DNA of 64,000 bases from Roseithermus sacchariphilus (GCA_003285105.1 CP030158.1:2394501-2458500); one strand, 5' to 3'; counted from the stretch's first letter, positions 1 to 11,325 are shown. Numbers and translations are program-made. The notes: generated from the sequence alone by a model not told the origin.

Positions 1-1269
1 TTCGGCGACGATCGCTTCGGGAAGACGCTGCGCGAGAAGCGGCAGACCATCCTCCGCATGGTGGACGAAGCCGTGCGCTATGCCTGCACCTTCACCGACG
101 ACGTCGAGTTCAGCGCCGAAGACGCCGGCCGGACCGACCTGGGCTACCTCTGTGAAGTGGTGCAGGCCGCCGTCGCCGCCGGCGCGACGACCATCAACAT
201 CCCGGACACGACCGGGTATTGCATCCCGTCCGAGTACGCCGAGATGTTCACCACCGTGCGGGCGTGCCTGGCGGGGCGGGACGACGTCATCCTCTCGACG
301 CACTGCCACGACGACCTGGGGCTGGCCGTGGCCAACTCGCTGGCCGCCGTGCAGGCCGGAGCCCGGCAGGTCGAGTGTACGATCAACGGCATCGGAGAGC
401 GGGCCGGGAATGCGGCGCTCGAAGAGGTCGTCATGGCGCTCAAGGTGCGCGGATCGAAGTTCGGCGTCGACACCCGCATCGTGACGCGCGAGCTGGCGGC
501 GACGAGCAAGATGGTGTCCGTCGCCTGTGGCTTTCCCGTGCCGCCGAACAAGGCCATCGTGGGCCGCAACGCCTTCAGCCACGAGGCGGGCATCCACCAG
601 CACGGCGTGCTGCGCCGCCGGGACACCTACGAGATCATGCGGGCGGAGGACGTGGGGCAGGAGCCCGAGCAGATCCGCCTGGGGCGCCACTCCGGCCGTC
701 ACGGCTTCTTCAGCCGCCTCGAAAAGCTGGGCGCGCAGGTGGCCGAGGACCAGCGGGAAACCCTCTACCAGCAGTTCGTCGAGCTGGCCGACCGCAAGAA
801 GGAGATCTACGACGCCGACCTGCTGCACCTGGTCGACCAGCACCGGCTGCGGGTGACCGAGCCGCACTATCGCATCAATGCGATGAAGGTGTCGGTGGAC
901 ACCACCGGGCAGCCGCAGGCCGAGGTGCAGGTCTACCTGAGCCGGTCCGGCGTCATCCGCACCGTGCAGGCCGAGGGGGAAGGGCCGGTGGAGGCCATCT
1001 ACCGGGCCATCGACGAGGCCGTCGGCGACGCGCACGAGCTGATCAGCTACGACATCCATTCCGTGTCGCAGGGGTCCGACGCCCTCGGCGAGGTGACGGT
1101 CATGATCCGCTTCGCCGGCACCAGCTTCCGGGGCAGCGCCCGCAGCGTGGATGTGTTGAAAGCATCGGCCGACGCCTACATCGAAGCCATCAACAAAATG
1201 GAAATGCACCGCACCGAGGAGGAGAACGTCGCCTTCGTCGGACGCGGCATCATCGAGTCGTTTCAATAG
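1..1269 (+). CDS. leuA: 2-isopropylmalate synthase, 5' end missing
   Basis: The reading frame is open from the first base (FGDDRFGKTLREKRQ...), so the gene begins upstream of the window; the first in-frame ATG at 58 is internal. The enzyme condenses acetyl-CoA with 2-ketoisovalerate, the first committed step of leucine synthesis. The visible part has the metal-binding HCHDDLG motif, NGIGERAGN, the RLGRHSGRHG linker and a C-terminal LeuA allosteric (dimer) domain ending in GRGIIESFQ. That regulatory domain argues against homocitrate synthase, which normally lacks it. leuC follows after an 84 bp spacer, consistent with one leucine operon. The regulatory domain suggests leucine feedback control, a family property not testable here. 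Confidence 0.95.
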   Translation, partial: FGDDRFGKTLREKRQTILRMVDEAVRYACTFTDDVEFSAEDAGRTDLGYLCEVVQAAVAAGATTINIPDTTGYCIPSEYAEMFTTVRACLAGRDDVILSTHCHDDLGLAVANSLAAVQAGARQVECTINGIGERAGNAALEEVVMALKVRGSKFGVDTRIVTRELAATSKMVSVACGFPVPPNKAIVGRNAFSHEAGIHQHGVLRRRDTYEIMRAEDVGQEPEQIRLGRHSGRHGFFSRLEKLGAQVAEDQRETLYQQFVELADRKKEIYDADLLHLVDQHRLRVTEPHYRINAMKVSVDTTGQPQAEVQVYLSRSGVIRTVQAEGEGPVEAIYRAIDEAVGDAHELISYDIHSVSQGSDALGEVTVMIRFAGTSFRGSARSVDVLKASADAYIEAINKMEMHRTEEENVAFVGRGIIESFQ

Positions 1270-1350
1270 CAGCGGTCAGGTATCAGCGGTCAGCTTTCAG
1301 TGATCTACCTGACAGGCTGCCCGCTGAACGCTGACGCCTGAAAGCTACTT
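1270..1350. repeat. Degenerate gctgacg/gctgaaa spacer repeat
   Basis: The leuA-leuC spacer consists largely of short variants of cagcggtcag and agctttcag. An inverted pair agctttcag (1292-1300) and ctgaaagct (1338-1346) could form a weak hairpin. The same vocabulary recurs at 2650-2700 and 49190-49650, so it belongs to a family of intergenic repeats. No gene or clear promoter is visible. Confidence 0.55.
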
Positions 1351-1353
1351 CTT

Positions 1354-2646
1354 ATGACCATCACCGAGAAGATCATCGCACAGCATGCCGGCCGCGAGCG
1401 TGTGGTGCCGGGCGAGAATGTGTGGATCAGCGTCGACATCTTGATGACGCACGACGTCTGCGGACCGCCGGCCATCGACATCTTCAAGCGCGAGTTCGGC
1501 GAGAAGGCCCGGGTGTGGGACCGCAACAAGCTGGTCATCATGCCGGACCACTACATCTTCACGGCGGACGCCCACGCCAACCGTAACGTGCGCATCCTGC
1601 GCGAATTTGCCGCCGAGCAGGACCTGCCGCACTTCTTCGACGTCGGTACGGCGCGCTACAAGGGGGTCTGCCACGTGGGCCTGGCCGAGGAGGGCTTCAA
1701 CCGCCCCGGCACCGTGCTGATCGGGACGGACAGCCACACCTGTACCTCGGGCGCCTTCGGGCTGTTCTCGACGGGGGTGGGCAACACCGATGCGGCCTTC
1801 ATCATGGGCACCGGCAAGATCTGGGTGAAGGTCCCGGCGACCATGCGGTTCGTCTTCGAGGGCAGCCTGCCGCCCTACCTGATGGCCAAGGACCTCATCC
1901 TCCAGGTCATCGGCGACATCGGCTTCGACGGCGGGACGTACAAGGCGCTGGAGTTCGACGGCGAGGCGGTCTTCGACCTGTCGATGGAAGAGCGCATGAC
2001 GCTGTGCAACATGGCCATTGAGGCCGGCGGCAAGAACGGCATCATCGCGCCGGATCAGAAGACGTTCGACTACGTCCGCGCCCGCACCGATGCCGACTTC
2101 ACCCCCGTCTACGGCGATCCGGATGCCCGCTTCTTCCTGGAGAAGGTCTACGACGTCTCGCAGATGGAGCCGGTGGTGGCCAAGCCGCACCGCCCGGACA
2201 ACCGGGCGACGGTGAGCGAGGTCGCCGGCACGAAGATCGACCGGGCCTACGTCGGCTCGTGCACGGGCGGCAAGCTGGAAGACTTCCTCGCGGCGGCCCG
2301 CATCATCAAGGGACAGGAAGTGGTCGTGGACACGTTCATCGTCCCGGCCAGCACCGAGGTCGCCCGGCAGATGCACGAGACGACGATCGACGGGACGACG
2401 CTCTGGGACATCTTCGTGCAGGCGGGCTGCAAGATGGGCCATGCCAGCTGCGGGGCGTGCCTGGGCGGGCCGGTGGACACCTTCGGCCGGACGCACGGCA
2501 CGGAGGTCGTCATCTCCACGACCAACCGCAACTTCCCCGGTCGCATGGGCTCGAAGGAGGCCTCCGTCTACCTGGCCTCGCCGCTGACGGTGGCCGCCTC
2601 CGCCCTCACCGGTACCATCACCGACCCCCGCGAAGTTCTTGTGTAA
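1354..2646 (+). CDS. leuC: 3-isopropylmalate dehydratase large subunit
   Basis: This 430-residue protein is the catalytic half of the isopropylmalate isomerase, an aconitase-family 4Fe-4S enzyme. The three cluster cysteines are visible: C303 in GSCTGG and C366/C369 in SCGACLGG. Substrate-binding stretches such as GTDSHTCTSG are intact. The length is close to the archaeal/homoaconitase-type LeuC of about 420 residues rather than the longer enterobacterial form. The start is ATG at 1354. It lies between leuA and a frameshifted leuD, with cimA next, so the isomerase may also hydrate citramalate in the isoleucine pathway (inference). Confidence 0.94.
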   Translation: MTITEKIIAQHAGRERVVPGENVWISVDILMTHDVCGPPAIDIFKREFGEKARVWDRNKLVIMPDHYIFTADAHANRNVRILREFAAEQDLPHFFDVGTARYKGVCHVGLAEEGFNRPGTVLIGTDSHTCTSGAFGLFSTGVGNTDAAFIMGTGKIWVKVPATMRFVFEGSLPPYLMAKDLILQVIGDIGFDGGTYKALEFDGEAVFDLSMEERMTLCNMAIEAGGKNGIIAPDQKTFDYVRARTDADFTPVYGDPDARFFLEKVYDVSQMEPVVAKPHRPDNRATVSEVAGTKIDRAYVGSCTGGKLEDFLAAARIIKGQEVVVDTFIVPASTEVARQMHETTIDGTTLWDIFVQAGCKMGHASCGACLGGPVDTFGRTHGTEVVISTTNRNFPGRMGSKEASVYLASPLTVAASALTGTITDPREVLV

Positions 2647-2649
2647 TGC

Positions 2650-2705
2650 TGCTGGCTCTCAGCCGTCAGCCGTCAGCTATCAGCCAGTAGCCAGAAGCTT
2701 ACAGC
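2650..2705. repeat. Degenerate cagccgtcag spacer repeat
   Basis: The leuC-leuD spacer is built from cagccgtcag, cagctatcag and ccagtagcca variants. The core is the reverse complement of ctgacggctg, which is found several times at 49190-49650. It occupies nearly the whole gap between the two genes. Confidence 0.5.
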
Positions 2706-2709
2706 CCCT

Positions 2710-3281
2710 ATGAAACCCATCATCCGAGGAAAAGCCTACGTCGTGGGCGATTCGATCGACACCGATCAGATCATCCCGGCGCAGCATCTGGTCTACAGCC
2801 TGAGCAAGCCCGACGAGCGCCGCATGTACGGGCGGTATGCGCTCAGCGGCCTGCCGGAGGCGGAGCAGGGCCTGCCGGAGGGGGGCACCCCTTCACGCAG
2901 CCGGACGCCTACACGAGCATCTACACCATCGTCGTGGCCGGCAGCAACTTCGGCTGCGGCTCCTCCCGGGAGCACGCTCCGTTCGCCCTGCAGGAGGCCG
3001 GCTGCGAGGCCGTCATCGCCGAGAGCTTCGCGCGCATCTTCTACCGCAACGCGGTCGACGGCGGGTTCGTCGTGCCTTTCGAGACGCCGGAGAAGCTCAA
3101 CGACCGCATCCGCACGGGCGACGAGCTGGAGATCGACACCGCGCTGGGCAAGGTCACCAACCACACCACCGGCGAGGAATACCTCCTCAATCCCCTCGGC
3201 GACGTGGCCGACATCCTGCGTGCCGGGAACGTCTTCGAATACGCCCGGCAGGCCGGGCTCATCCCGGCTTCCCAGGACTAG
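2710..3281 (+). pseudogene. leuD: 3-isopropylmalate dehydratase small subunit, frameshifted
   Basis: The N-terminal half reads from ATG 2710 ([20 protein letters not shown]...) and contains the conserved [12 protein letters not shown]. The C-terminal half lies in another frame ([19 protein letters not shown], then [13 protein letters not shown]) and ends at TAG 3279-3281. The break falls in the run of five G at 2881-2885. Adding one G gives [11 protein letters not shown] and restores a continuous protein of about 190 residues, the normal family length. Both halves are well conserved on each side. A homopolymer sequencing error is therefore as likely as a real mutation or a translational slip. 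If intact, it pairs with LeuC. Confidence 0.85.
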
Positions 3282-3349
3282 CGCCCGGCGGCTCGCACAG
3301 CGGCCTGCACCGCGGCCTTCGCTGGTTTCACCCCTCAACCCCCACCGCC

Positions 3350-5014
3350 ATGACGTCCATCGAACTCTTCGACACCACGTTGCGAGACGGCACCCAGGGC
3401 GAGCACGTGACGCTCACCGCCCAGGACAAGCTGCGCATTGCCCGACGCCTGGATGCCTTCGGGATCGATGTGATCGAGGGCGGATGGCCCGGCTCGAACC
3501 CGAAGGACCGCGCCTTCTTCGAACTCGCCCGGGACGTCGAGTGGCGCCACGCGCAGATCTGCGCCTTCGGCTCGACCCGCCGCGTGCAGTTCGCCCCGGA
3601 GGATGATCCGAACCTGCAGGAACTGCTCCGCGCCGAGACGCCGGCCGTGTCGATCTTCGGCAAGAGCTGGACGCTGCACGCCACCGTGGCCCTCGGGGTG
3701 ACGCTGGAGGAGAACCTGGACCTGATCCGTTCCTCGGTGGCCTATCTCAAGGCGCACGGCAAGCGCGTCATCTACGACGCCGAGCACTTCTTCGACGGGT
3801 ACCGGGACGATGCCGCCTACGCGCTGGAAACCCTCCGCGCCGCCGCCGAGGCCGGCGCCGACGTGCTCGTGCTCTGCGACACCAACGGCGGCACCATGCC
3901 CGGCGAGCTGGCCCGGATCGTGGCGCACGTCTGTGAGCGGTTCGATCAGCCGATCGGCATCCATGCCCATAACGACAGCGGGTGTGCCGTGGCCAACACG
4001 CTCATGGCCGTCGAGGCCGGCGCCCGGCACGTGCAGGGCACCATCAACGGCATCGGCGAGCGGACGGGCAACGCGGACCTCTGCGCCGTCATCCCGGGCC
4101 TGCAACTCAAGCTCGGCTACGACTGCGTCGCGCCCGCCCGGCTCGCCACGCTCACGGACCTGTCGCACTTCGTCGACGAGGTGGCCAACCTGGACCCGGT
4201 GGACCGGGCGCCGTACGTCGGACGGAGCGCCTTCGCACACAAGGGCGGCATCCACGTCTCGGCCGTGATGAAGGAGCCCCGGGCCTACGAGCACCTGGAG
4301 CCCGAGGCCGTCGGTAACAAGCGCCGCGTGCTCGTCTCCGACCTCTCCGGGCGCAGCAACGTGCGCTACAAGGCCGACGAGCTGGGCATCGACCTGCAGG
4401 AGACGAGCCAGGCCCGCAAGGCCGTCGAGCGCATCAAGGAGCTCGAGCACCTCGGCTACGAGTTCGAGGGCGCGGAAGCCTCCTTCGAGCTGCTGCTGCG
4501 TGCCAGCCAGGGCGAGCAGGCGGAGTTCTTCCGCGTCGAACGCGCCCGCGTCCACAGCGAGAAGGGAGACGCCCACTTCGAGTGCTCGCAGGCGACCATC
4601 CTCATCGACGTCCAGGGCACCCGCACGCTCGTCGCGGCCGAGGGCGTCGGGCCGGTCGATGCCCTCTCGAAGGCGCTGCACCAGGGCCTCTCCGACTTCT
4701 ACCCCTGCCTCGACGACGTCCGCCTGGCCGACTACAAGGTGCGCGTGATCGACCCGCAGGACGGCACTGCCGCCCAGGTACGCGTCCTCGTCGAGCACCG
4801 GGACGACGTCCGCAGCTGGCACACCGTGGGCGTCTCGGCCAACATCCTGGAAGCCAGCTGGCAGGCCCTGGCGGACGGGCTCCGCTACTACCTCCTGCAC
4901 CACGCGACCACCGGCTCCGCCGAAGCGGCTCCCGGCGACGGAGCGGCCGGCGACGGAGCGGCCGGCGAGTCGCCTCCCGAGAACGAGATGGCGGCTCCGG
5001 CGGCGCCCCACTAG
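3350..5014 (+). CDS. cimA: (R)-citramalate synthase
   Basis: This 554-residue LeuA-family enzyme condenses pyruvate and acetyl-CoA to citramalate, a threonine-independent route to 2-ketobutyrate and isoleucine. The N-terminal TIM barrel carries [13 protein letters not shown], the metal site HAHNDSG and [20 protein letters not shown] is characteristic of the CimA branch rather than of LeuA. The C-terminal part (about residue 400 onward) is the regulatory domain, followed by an Ala/Gly/Pro tail. The ATG at 3350 gives the expected [14 protein letters not shown] start. It follows leuD by about 70 bp and precedes gltB. Homocitrate synthase is the alternative, less likely from the N-terminal motifs. 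Confidence 0.92.
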   Translation: MTSIELFDTTLRDGTQGEHVTLTAQDKLRIARRLDAFGIDVIEGGWPGSNPKDRAFFELARDVEWRHAQICAFGSTRRVQFAPEDDPNLQELLRAETPAVSIFGKSWTLHATVALGVTLEENLDLIRSSVAYLKAHGKRVIYDAEHFFDGYRDDAAYALETLRAAAEAGADVLVLCDTNGGTMPGELARIVAHVCERFDQPIGIHAHNDSGCAVANTLMAVEAGARHVQGTINGIGERTGNADLCAVIPGLQLKLGYDCVAPARLATLTDLSHFVDEVANLDPVDRAPYVGRSAFAHKGGIHVSAVMKEPRAYEHLEPEAVGNKRRVLVSDLSGRSNVRYKADELGIDLQETSQARKAVERIKELEHLGYEFEGAEASFELLLRASQGEQAEFFRVERARVHSEKGDAHFECSQATILIDVQGTRTLVAAEGVGPVDALSKALHQGLSDFYPCLDDVRLADYKVRVIDPQDGTAAQVRVLVEHRDDVRSWHTVGVSANILEASWQALADGLRYYLLHHATTGSAEAAPGDGAAGDGAAGESPPENEMAAPAAPH

Positions 5015-5191
5015 CCGGCGCGTCGCCGCTGCGGCCGGCGGGCTGGCCCCGCCCGGTCCGTCCCTGATCCCCCCACCCGGCCGGCGCATGGTGCCGTCGT
5101 CCCTGCGCCGCACGGCGTAGATCCGGCCTCGCACCGCCCCCACCGGCACCCGGCGCGGCTCCTACGCTCTGAGTCCCACCCCAAACGAGAA

Positions 5192-8100
5192 ATGCGCATG
5201 TCCCGCTCTTCAAGTAGCCTGTACGATCCAGCATTTGAACACGATGCCTGTGGCGTCGGCTTCGTCTGCCAGATGGACGGCACGAAATCCCACGACATCA
5301 TCCGCAAGGGCCTGGCTATTCTGGAAAACCTGGAGCATCGCGGCGCGTGTGGATGCGACGAGGCCACCGGCGACGGAGCGGGCATCCTGATGCAACTCCC
5401 GCACCGGTTCTTCCAGCACGTCTGTGCCGAGCTGGGCTTCACCCTGCCGGAGGAAGGCGCCTACGGCGTCGGCACGTTGTTCCTGCCGAAGGACGAGGCC
5501 CAGGCCGCCGCCCTCCGCGCCCGGTTCGAGGAACTGACCCGGGCCGAGGGCCTGCCGCTGCTCGGATGGCGCCGCGTGCCCGTCCGGAGCGAGCACGTCG
5601 GCCCGGCGGCCTCGCTGCGGGAGCCGTCCATGTGGCAGGTGTTCGTCGGGCGGACGGAGGCGCAGCCCGACCTCGCCGCCTTCGAGCGCAAGCTCTACGT
5701 CCTGCGCAAGGTCGCCGAGCACGCCATCGAGGGCAGCGACCTCCCCGGGCGGGATCAGTTCTACATCCCCACGCTCTCGGCGCGCACGCTCGTCTACAAA
5801 GGCATGCTGACCACCTTCCAGGTGGATCGCTACTTCCCGGACCTGTCCGACCCGCGCATGGAGAGCGCGCTGGCGATGGTCCACTCGCGCTTCAGCACGA
5901 ACACCTTCCCCCGGTGGCGGCTGGCCCAGCCCTTCCGCTTCCTCTGCCACAACGGCGAGATCAACACGCTGCGCGGCAACCGCAACTGGATGAACGCCCG
6001 CCAGGAGCTCTTCGAGTCCGACCTCTTCGGCGAGGACATGGAGAAGCTCTTCCCCATCCTCGAAGCCGACGTCAGCGATTCGGCCTCGCTCGACAACGCG
6101 GTGGAGCTGCTCTACCACACCGGCCGTGAGCTGCCCCACGTCATCATGATGCTCATCCCCGAGGCCTGGGAGCACCATCGCGAGATGAGCGACGAGAAGA
6201 AGGCGTTCTACGAATACCACGCCTGCCTCATGCAGCCCTGGGACGGCCCGGCCACGCTGCCCTTCACCGACGGCCGCTACATCGGCGCCGTGCTCGACCG
6301 CAACGGCCTGCGGCCCTCCCGCTACACCGTCACCCGGGACGGCCTCGTCGTGCTCGCCTCCGAGACGGGTGTGCTCGACATCGACCCGGCCACCGTCGTC
6401 GAGAAGGGGCGGCTGCAGCCCGGCCGCATGTTCCTCGTGGACCTGGAGGAAGGGCGGCTCATCCGGGACGAGGAGATCAAGCAGCGCATCAGCACGCGCC
6501 GGCCCTACCGGCAATGGCTCGATGAGAACCTGGTCGAGCTGAAGCACCTGCCCGCGCCGAAGCAGGTGGAGCACGTCCCGGCCGAGCGGGTGCCGACGAT
6601 GCAGCAGATGTTCGGCTATACGGTCGAGGACCTGCGCCTGCTGATCCGCCCGATGGCGCAGGACGGCAAGGAGGCGCTGGGCTCGATGGGCGACGACACG
6701 CCGCTGGCGGTGCTCTCGGAGCGGCCCCGGCTGCTCTACGACTACTTCAAACAGCTCTTCGCGCAGGTCACCAACCCGCCGCTCGATGCGATCCGGGAGG
6801 AGCTGGTGACGTCGCTCACCACGCACCTGGGCCGGGAGGAGGACCTCTTCGACGAGACGCCGCTGCATTGCCGCCAGCTCCGGCTGGAGCAGCCCATCCT
6901 GGCCGAGGTGGAAATGGCCCAGATGCGCGCGCTGGACCGGCCCGGCCTCCGCGCGGTGACGCTGCCGACCCTGTTTCCCGTGGCCGAGGGCGGTGCGGGG
7001 CTGGAGGCGGCCCTGACGCGCCTGTGCGAGCAGGCCACGGCCGCCGTGCAGGACGGCGCCTCGGTGCTGATCCTCTCCGACCGGGACGCCGACGCCGGGC
7101 AGGCGCCCATCCCGGCGCTCCTGGCCACCGGCGCGGTGCAGCACCATCTCATCCGCGAGGGGCTGCGCACGCAGTGCGGCCTCGTCGTCGAAAGCGGCGA
7201 GCCGCGGGAGGTGCATCACTTCTGCCTCCTGCTCGGCTACGGGGCCGACGCCGTCCATCCCTACCTCGCCATCGAAACCGTGCGGGGGCTCGTGGCCTCG
7301 GGCGACGTCGAGGGCATCAGCGCCTCGCAGGCCGTCTACCGCTACATCAAGGCCATCGGCAAGGGCATCCTGAAGGTCATGTCGAAGATGGGGATCTCGA
7401 CCCTGCAGAGCTACCAGGGGGCGCAGATCTTCGAGGCCGTCGGCATCAGCCAGCCGGTGATCGACGCCTACTTCACCGGCACGGTGAGCCGCCTCGGCGG
7501 GATCGGGCTGGACGTCATCGCCGAGGAGGTGCGCCTGCGGCACGAGCGGGCCTATCCGCCCGTGCCGTCCGGCGGCGACGGGGCCGCCGTGGAACTCGAC
7601 ATCGGCGGGCGCTACCAGTGGCGCCGGGGCGGGGAGTACCACCAGCTCAACCCCCTGACCATCGCCCGGCTGCAACAGGCCGTCCGCCACAAGGAAGCCG
7701 GCGCCTACGAGGAGTATGCCCGCCTGGTCAACGAGCAGAACCGCGTCTTCGGGACGCTCCGCGGGCTGCTGGACTTCGTCGAGGCCCCCGAGCCCGTGCC
7801 GCTCGATGAGGTCGAGCCCTGGACGGAGATCGTCAAGCGCTTCAAGACGGGCGCGATGTCCTACGGCTCCATCTCGAAGGAGACGCACGAGACGCTGGCG
7901 GTGGCCATGAACCGCCTCGGCGGCAAGAGCAACACGGGCGAGGGCGGGGAGGACCCCGAACGCTACCTCCGCGACAACCCCCGGCGCAGCCGCATCAAGC
8001 AGGTGGCCTCCGGGCGATTCGGGGTGACGATCGGCTACCTCGCCAGCGCCGACGAGATCCAGATCAAGATGGCGCAGGGCGCCAAGCCGGGCGAAGGCGG

Positions 8101-9745
8101 GCAGTTGCCCGGCCACAAGGTCTACCCGTGGATCGCCCGGACGCGGCACTCGACGCCGTGGGTCGGGCTGATCTCGCCGCCGCCGCACCACGACATCTAC
8201 TCGATCGAGGACCTGGCGCAGCTCATCCACGACCTGAAGAACGCCAACCCGAAGGCCCGCATCTCCGTCAAGCTCGTCTCCGAGGCCGGGGTCGGCACGG
8301 TGGCGGCGGGCGTGGCCAAGGGCAAGGCCGACGTGGTGCTCATCAGCGGCTACGACGGCGGTACCGGTGCCTCGCCGGTGACCTCCATCGCCCATGCCGG
8401 GCTGCCCTGGGAGCTGGGCCTGTCCGAGACGCACCAGACGCTCGTGCTCAACGGGCTGCGCAGCCGCATCACGGTCGAGTGCGACGGGCAGCTCAAGACC
8501 GGGCGGGACGTGGCCGTGGCGGCGCTCCTCGGGGCCGAGGAGTTCGGCTTCGCCACCGTGCCGCTCGTGGCGATGGGCTGCATCATGATGCGCAAGTGCC
8601 ACCTGAACACCTGCCCCGTCGGCATCGCCACGCAGGACCCGGAGCTGCGCAAGAAGTTCGTCGGGCAGCCCGAGCACGTCATCAACTACTTCTACTTCGT
8701 GGCCCAGGAGCTGCGCCAGATCATGGCCCGGCTCGGCTTCCGCACGGTCGACGAGATGGTGGGACGGACCGACCGCCTCACGCCGCGCACGGACATCACC
8801 CACTGGAAGGCGCGCTACCTCGACCTGTCGCCGCTGCTGGCCCGCCCCGAGGTGCCCGAGGTCTTCCGGCCCTTCGCACACCCGGAGCAGGACCACAGCC
8901 TCGACGACAAGCTGGACCACCGGCTCATCGCGAAGGTCCTGCCGGAGCTGGAGCAGGGCCGGCGCGTCACGCTGGACGTGCCCATCACCAACATCGACCG
9001 GACGATGGGGACGATGCTCAGCGGGGCGCTGACGCAGCGCTTCGGGGAAAACGGCCTGGAGGACGACAGCGTCGTGCTGCGGTGCCGCGGCTCGGCCGGG
9101 CAGAGCTTCGCCGCCTTCGGCATGAAGGGGCTGACATTCCACGTCGAAGGCGATGCCAACGACTACTTCGGTAAGGGGCTCTCCGGGGCGAAGCTCATCA
9201 TCCAGCCCCCGCCGACGGCCGCCTACCGGCCCGAGGAGAACATCATCGTCGGCAACGTGGCCTTCTACGGCGCCACGAGCGGGGAGGCCTACATCCGCGG
9301 CCAGGCCGGCGAGCGCTTCTGCGTCCGCAACAGCGGCGTGCACGCCGTCGTCGAGGGCGTCGGCGACCACGGCTGTGAGTACATGACGGGGGGCCGCGTG
9401 GTGGTCCTGGGCCGCACCGGGCGCAACTTTGCCGCCGGTATGAGCGGCGGCATCGCCTACGTGATCGACGGGACCCGGGAGTTCCGCCGTCTGCGCTGCA
9501 ACACCGAGATGGTCGACCTGGAGCCGGTCGTCGAGGAGGCAGACGTGCAGGAGCTGCGCACCATGATCGAGCGGCACCTGCACTACACCGGCAGCGAGAT
9601 GGCGGCCTGGGTGCTGGAACACTGGGAGCAGGCGCTCAGCGAGTTCGTGAAGGTGATGCCCATCGAGTACAAGAAGGCGCTGCAACGGCTGGCCGGCTCG
9701 GACGAGCAGGCGCCCGTGGCCGCCCCGGAATCCGTCGCGGCCTGA
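5192..9745 (+). CDS. gltB: Glutamate synthase large subunit
   Basis: This 1517-residue protein matches the usual length of the alpha subunit. It hydrolyses glutamine and passes ammonia to 2-oxoglutarate. The class II amidotransferase domain follows a short propeptide: Cys20 in [10 protein letters not shown] would become the N-terminal nucleophile after cleavage. The central and FMN domains carry the [11 protein letters not shown] region. The 3Fe-4S cysteines are C1130, C1136 and C1141 ([13 protein letters not shown]). The C-terminal glycine-rich domain ends near residue 1480. It sits 51 bp before gltD, its partner. A very long open frame on the opposite strand is a composition artefact. Confidence 0.97.
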   Translation: MRMSRSSSSLYDPAFEHDACGVGFVCQMDGTKSHDIIRKGLAILENLEHRGACGCDEATGDGAGILMQLPHRFFQHVCAELGFTLPEEGAYGVGTLFLPKDEAQAAALRARFEELTRAEGLPLLGWRRVPVRSEHVGPAASLREPSMWQVFVGRTEAQPDLAAFERKLYVLRKVAEHAIEGSDLPGRDQFYIPTLSARTLVYKGMLTTFQVDRYFPDLSDPRMESALAMVHSRFSTNTFPRWRLAQPFRFLCHNGEINTLRGNRNWMNARQELFESDLFGEDMEKLFPILEADVSDSASLDNAVELLYHTGRELPHVIMMLIPEAWEHHREMSDEKKAFYEYHACLMQPWDGPATLPFTDGRYIGAVLDRNGLRPSRYTVTRDGLVVLASETGVLDIDPATVVEKGRLQPGRMFLVDLEEGRLIRDEEIKQRISTRRPYRQWLDENLVELKHLPAPKQVEHVPAERVPTMQQMFGYTVEDLRLLIRPMAQDGKEALGSMGDDTPLAVLSERPRLLYDYFKQLFAQVTNPPLDAIREELVTSLTTHLGREEDLFDETPLHCRQLRLEQPILAEVEMAQMRALDRPGLRAVTLPTLFPVAEGGAGLEAALTRLCEQATAAVQDGASVLILSDRDADAGQAPIPALLATGAVQHHLIREGLRTQCGLVVESGEPREVHHFCLLLGYGADAVHPYLAIETVRGLVASGDVEGISASQAVYRYIKAIGKGILKVMSKMGISTLQSYQGAQIFEAVGISQPVIDAYFTGTVSRLGGIGLDVIAEEVRLRHERAYPPVPSGGDGAAVELDIGGRYQWRRGGEYHQLNPLTIARLQQAVRHKEAGAYEEYARLVNEQNRVFGTLRGLLDFVEAPEPVPLDEVEPWTEIVKRFKTGAMSYGSISKETHETLAVAMNRLGGKSNTGEGGEDPERYLRDNPRRSRIKQVASGRFGVTIGYLASADEIQIKMAQGAKPGEGGQLPGHKVYPWIARTRHSTPWVGLISPPPHHDIYSIEDLAQLIHDLKNANPKARISVKLVSEAGVGTVAAGVAKGKADVVLISGYDGGTGASPVTSIAHAGLPWELGLSETHQTLVLNGLRSRITVECDGQLKTGRDVAVAALLGAEEFGFATVPLVAMGCIMMRKCHLNTCPVGIATQDPELRKKFVGQPEHVINYFYFVAQELRQIMARLGFRTVDEMVGRTDRLTPRTDITHWKARYLDLSPLLARPEVPEVFRPFAHPEQDHSLDDKLDHRLIAKVLPELEQGRRVTLDVPITNIDRTMGTMLSGALTQRFGENGLEDDSVVLRCRGSAGQSFAAFGMKGLTFHVEGDANDYFGKGLSGAKLIIQPPPTAAYRPEENIIVGNVAFYGATSGEAYIRGQAGERFCVRNSGVHAVVEGVGDHGCEYMTGGRVVVLGRTGRNFAAGMSGGIAYVIDGTREFRRLRCNTEMVDLEPVVEEADVQELRTMIERHLHYTGSEMAAWVLEHWEQALSEFVKVMPIEYKKALQRLAGSDEQAPVAAPESVAA

Positions 9746-9796
9746 GTTCTTCCCCGCGTTCCTCCCCCTTCTCCTTCAGACTTCGCACGATTGATT

Positions 9797-11266
9797 ATGG
9801 GTGCCATCCGAGGCTTCATGGAATACCCCCGCGAACTGCCCCGGCGCCGGCCGGTGGCGGAGCGGGTGAAGGATTATCACGAGATCTACGAGCGCTTCCC
9901 GATCGAGAAGCTCCAGCAGCAGGGCGCGCGCTGCATGGACTGCGGCGTGCCGTTCTGCCAGGCCGGCTGCCCCCTGGGCAACATCATCCCGGACTGGAAC
10001 GACCTCGTCTACAAAGGCCGCTGGCGCGAGGCCTACGAGCGGCTGAGCCTGACGAACAACTTCCCCGAGTTCACCGGCCGGATCTGCCCGGCGCCCTGCG
10101 AGTCCGCCTGCGTGCTGGGCCTCGTCGACGACCCGGTGACGATCGAGCGGATCGAGCAGGAGATCATCGAGCAGGCCTTTCGCCACGGCTGGGTGCAGCC
10201 GGAGCCCCCGGCGGTGCGCACCGGCAAGACGGTGGCCGTCATCGGCTCGGGGCCGGCCGGCCTGGCCTGCGCCGCCCAGCTCAACAGGGCCGGGCACACC
10301 GTCACCGTCTTCGAGCGGGACGACCGCCCCGGCGGTCTGCTGCGCTACGGCATCCCGGACTTCAAGCTGGAGAAGGCCGTCGTCGACCGGCGCATCCGGG
10401 TGATGGAGGCCGAGGGGGTGCGTTTCGAATGCAACGTGGAGGTGGGCAAGAACTACCCCGTCGAGCGGCTGGACGACTTCGACGCCGTAGTCCTCTGCAT
10501 CGGGGCCACGAAGCCGCGCGATCTGCCCATCCCCGGCCGCGAACTCGACGGCATCCACTTCGCCTGGGACTACCTCTGGCAGCAGAACAAGCGCGTCGCC
10601 GGAGACGACCTGGCGGCGGCCGGCATCCGGGAGATCCACGCCGCCGGCAAACACGTCATCGTCATCGGCGGCGGGGACACGGGCAGCGACTGTGTGGGGA
10701 CGGCCAACCGGCAGGGAGCCGCCTCGGTCACGCAGTTCGAGCTGCTCCCGATGCCGCCGCAGGAACGCCCGGCGCACCAGCCCTGGCCGTTCTACCCGAT
10801 GATCCTGCGGACGAGCACGTCGCACGAGGAGGGGGCGGAGCGCCACTGGAGCATCCTGACGAAGGCGTTTCTGGGTGAGGACCGCGTGGAGCAGTTGCGC
10901 ACGGTTCAGGTCGCGCTCGAGCGTGGCGACGACGGCCGTACCCGGATCGTCGAGCAGCCCGGTACGGAGCAGCTCTGGAAAGCCGACCTCGTGCTGCTGG
11001 CCATCGGATACCTCGGCCCGGAGCCGGGAGGAGTGGTCGAGGGCCTGGGGTTGGAACTGGACGCGCGCGGCAACGTGAAGTGCGGCGACGATTACCAGAC
11101 CAGCCGCCCCGGGGTCTTCGCCGCCGGGGATGCCCGGCGCGGCCAGTCGCTCGTCGTCTGGGCCATCTCCGAAGGCCGCGAGGCGGCCCGGTGTGTCGAT
11201 GAATACCTGGTCGGCGTGTCGACCCTTCGCAGCAAAGGCGTCGGGGATCTGCCGGTGGTGCGATAG
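9797..11266 (+). CDS. gltD: Glutamate synthase small subunit
   Basis: This 489-residue subunit supplies NADPH-derived electrons to GltB. The N-terminal domain has the cysteine motifs [14 protein letters not shown] and [12 protein letters not shown], which ligate 4Fe-4S clusters. It is followed by the FAD site [17 protein letters not shown] and the NADPH site [13 protein letters not shown]. The C-terminal [19 protein letters not shown] is typical of the family. The ATG at 9797 gives [13 protein letters not shown], which aligns with the normal start; the in-frame TTG at 9791 is less likely. It forms one unit with gltB. Confidence 0.96.
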   Translation: MGAIRGFMEYPRELPRRRPVAERVKDYHEIYERFPIEKLQQQGARCMDCGVPFCQAGCPLGNIIPDWNDLVYKGRWREAYERLSLTNNFPEFTGRICPAPCESACVLGLVDDPVTIERIEQEIIEQAFRHGWVQPEPPAVRTGKTVAVIGSGPAGLACAAQLNRAGHTVTVFERDDRPGGLLRYGIPDFKLEKAVVDRRIRVMEAEGVRFECNVEVGKNYPVERLDDFDAVVLCIGATKPRDLPIPGRELDGIHFAWDYLWQQNKRVAGDDLAAAGIREIHAAGKHVIVIGGGDTGSDCVGTANRQGAASVTQFELLPMPPQERPAHQPWPFYPMILRTSTSHEEGAERHWSILTKAFLGEDRVEQLRTVQVALERGDDGRTRIVEQPGTEQLWKADLVLLAIGYLGPEPGGVVEGLGLELDARGNVKCGDDYQTSRPGVFAAGDARRGQSLVVWAISEGREAARCVDEYLVGVSTLRSKGVGDLPVVR

Positions 11267-11274
11267 CCCGCCGG

Positions 11275-11325
11275 TGGAGCGAGGCGCTCATCCCGTTCCG
11301 CTGGAGCGAGGCGCTCATTCCGTTC
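11275..11325. repeat. 24-bp direct repeat before thrB
   Basis: Two 24-bp copies at 11275-11298 and 11302-11325 share the core ggagcgaggcgctcat and ccgttc, with one mismatch and a 3-bp gap. They fill most of the gltD-thrB spacer, ending 23 bp before the thrB start. Role unknown; operator-like spacing is possible but unproven. Confidence 0.6.

Noticed and set aside
5210-9685. A 1491-codon open frame antisense to gltB
   Set aside because: It mirrors the gltB codon pattern; high G+C makes stop-free opposite strands common, and no known domain is encoded. The same applies to long shadows antisense to cimA, the GH3 gene, the antiporter, aroC, the kinases and valS.
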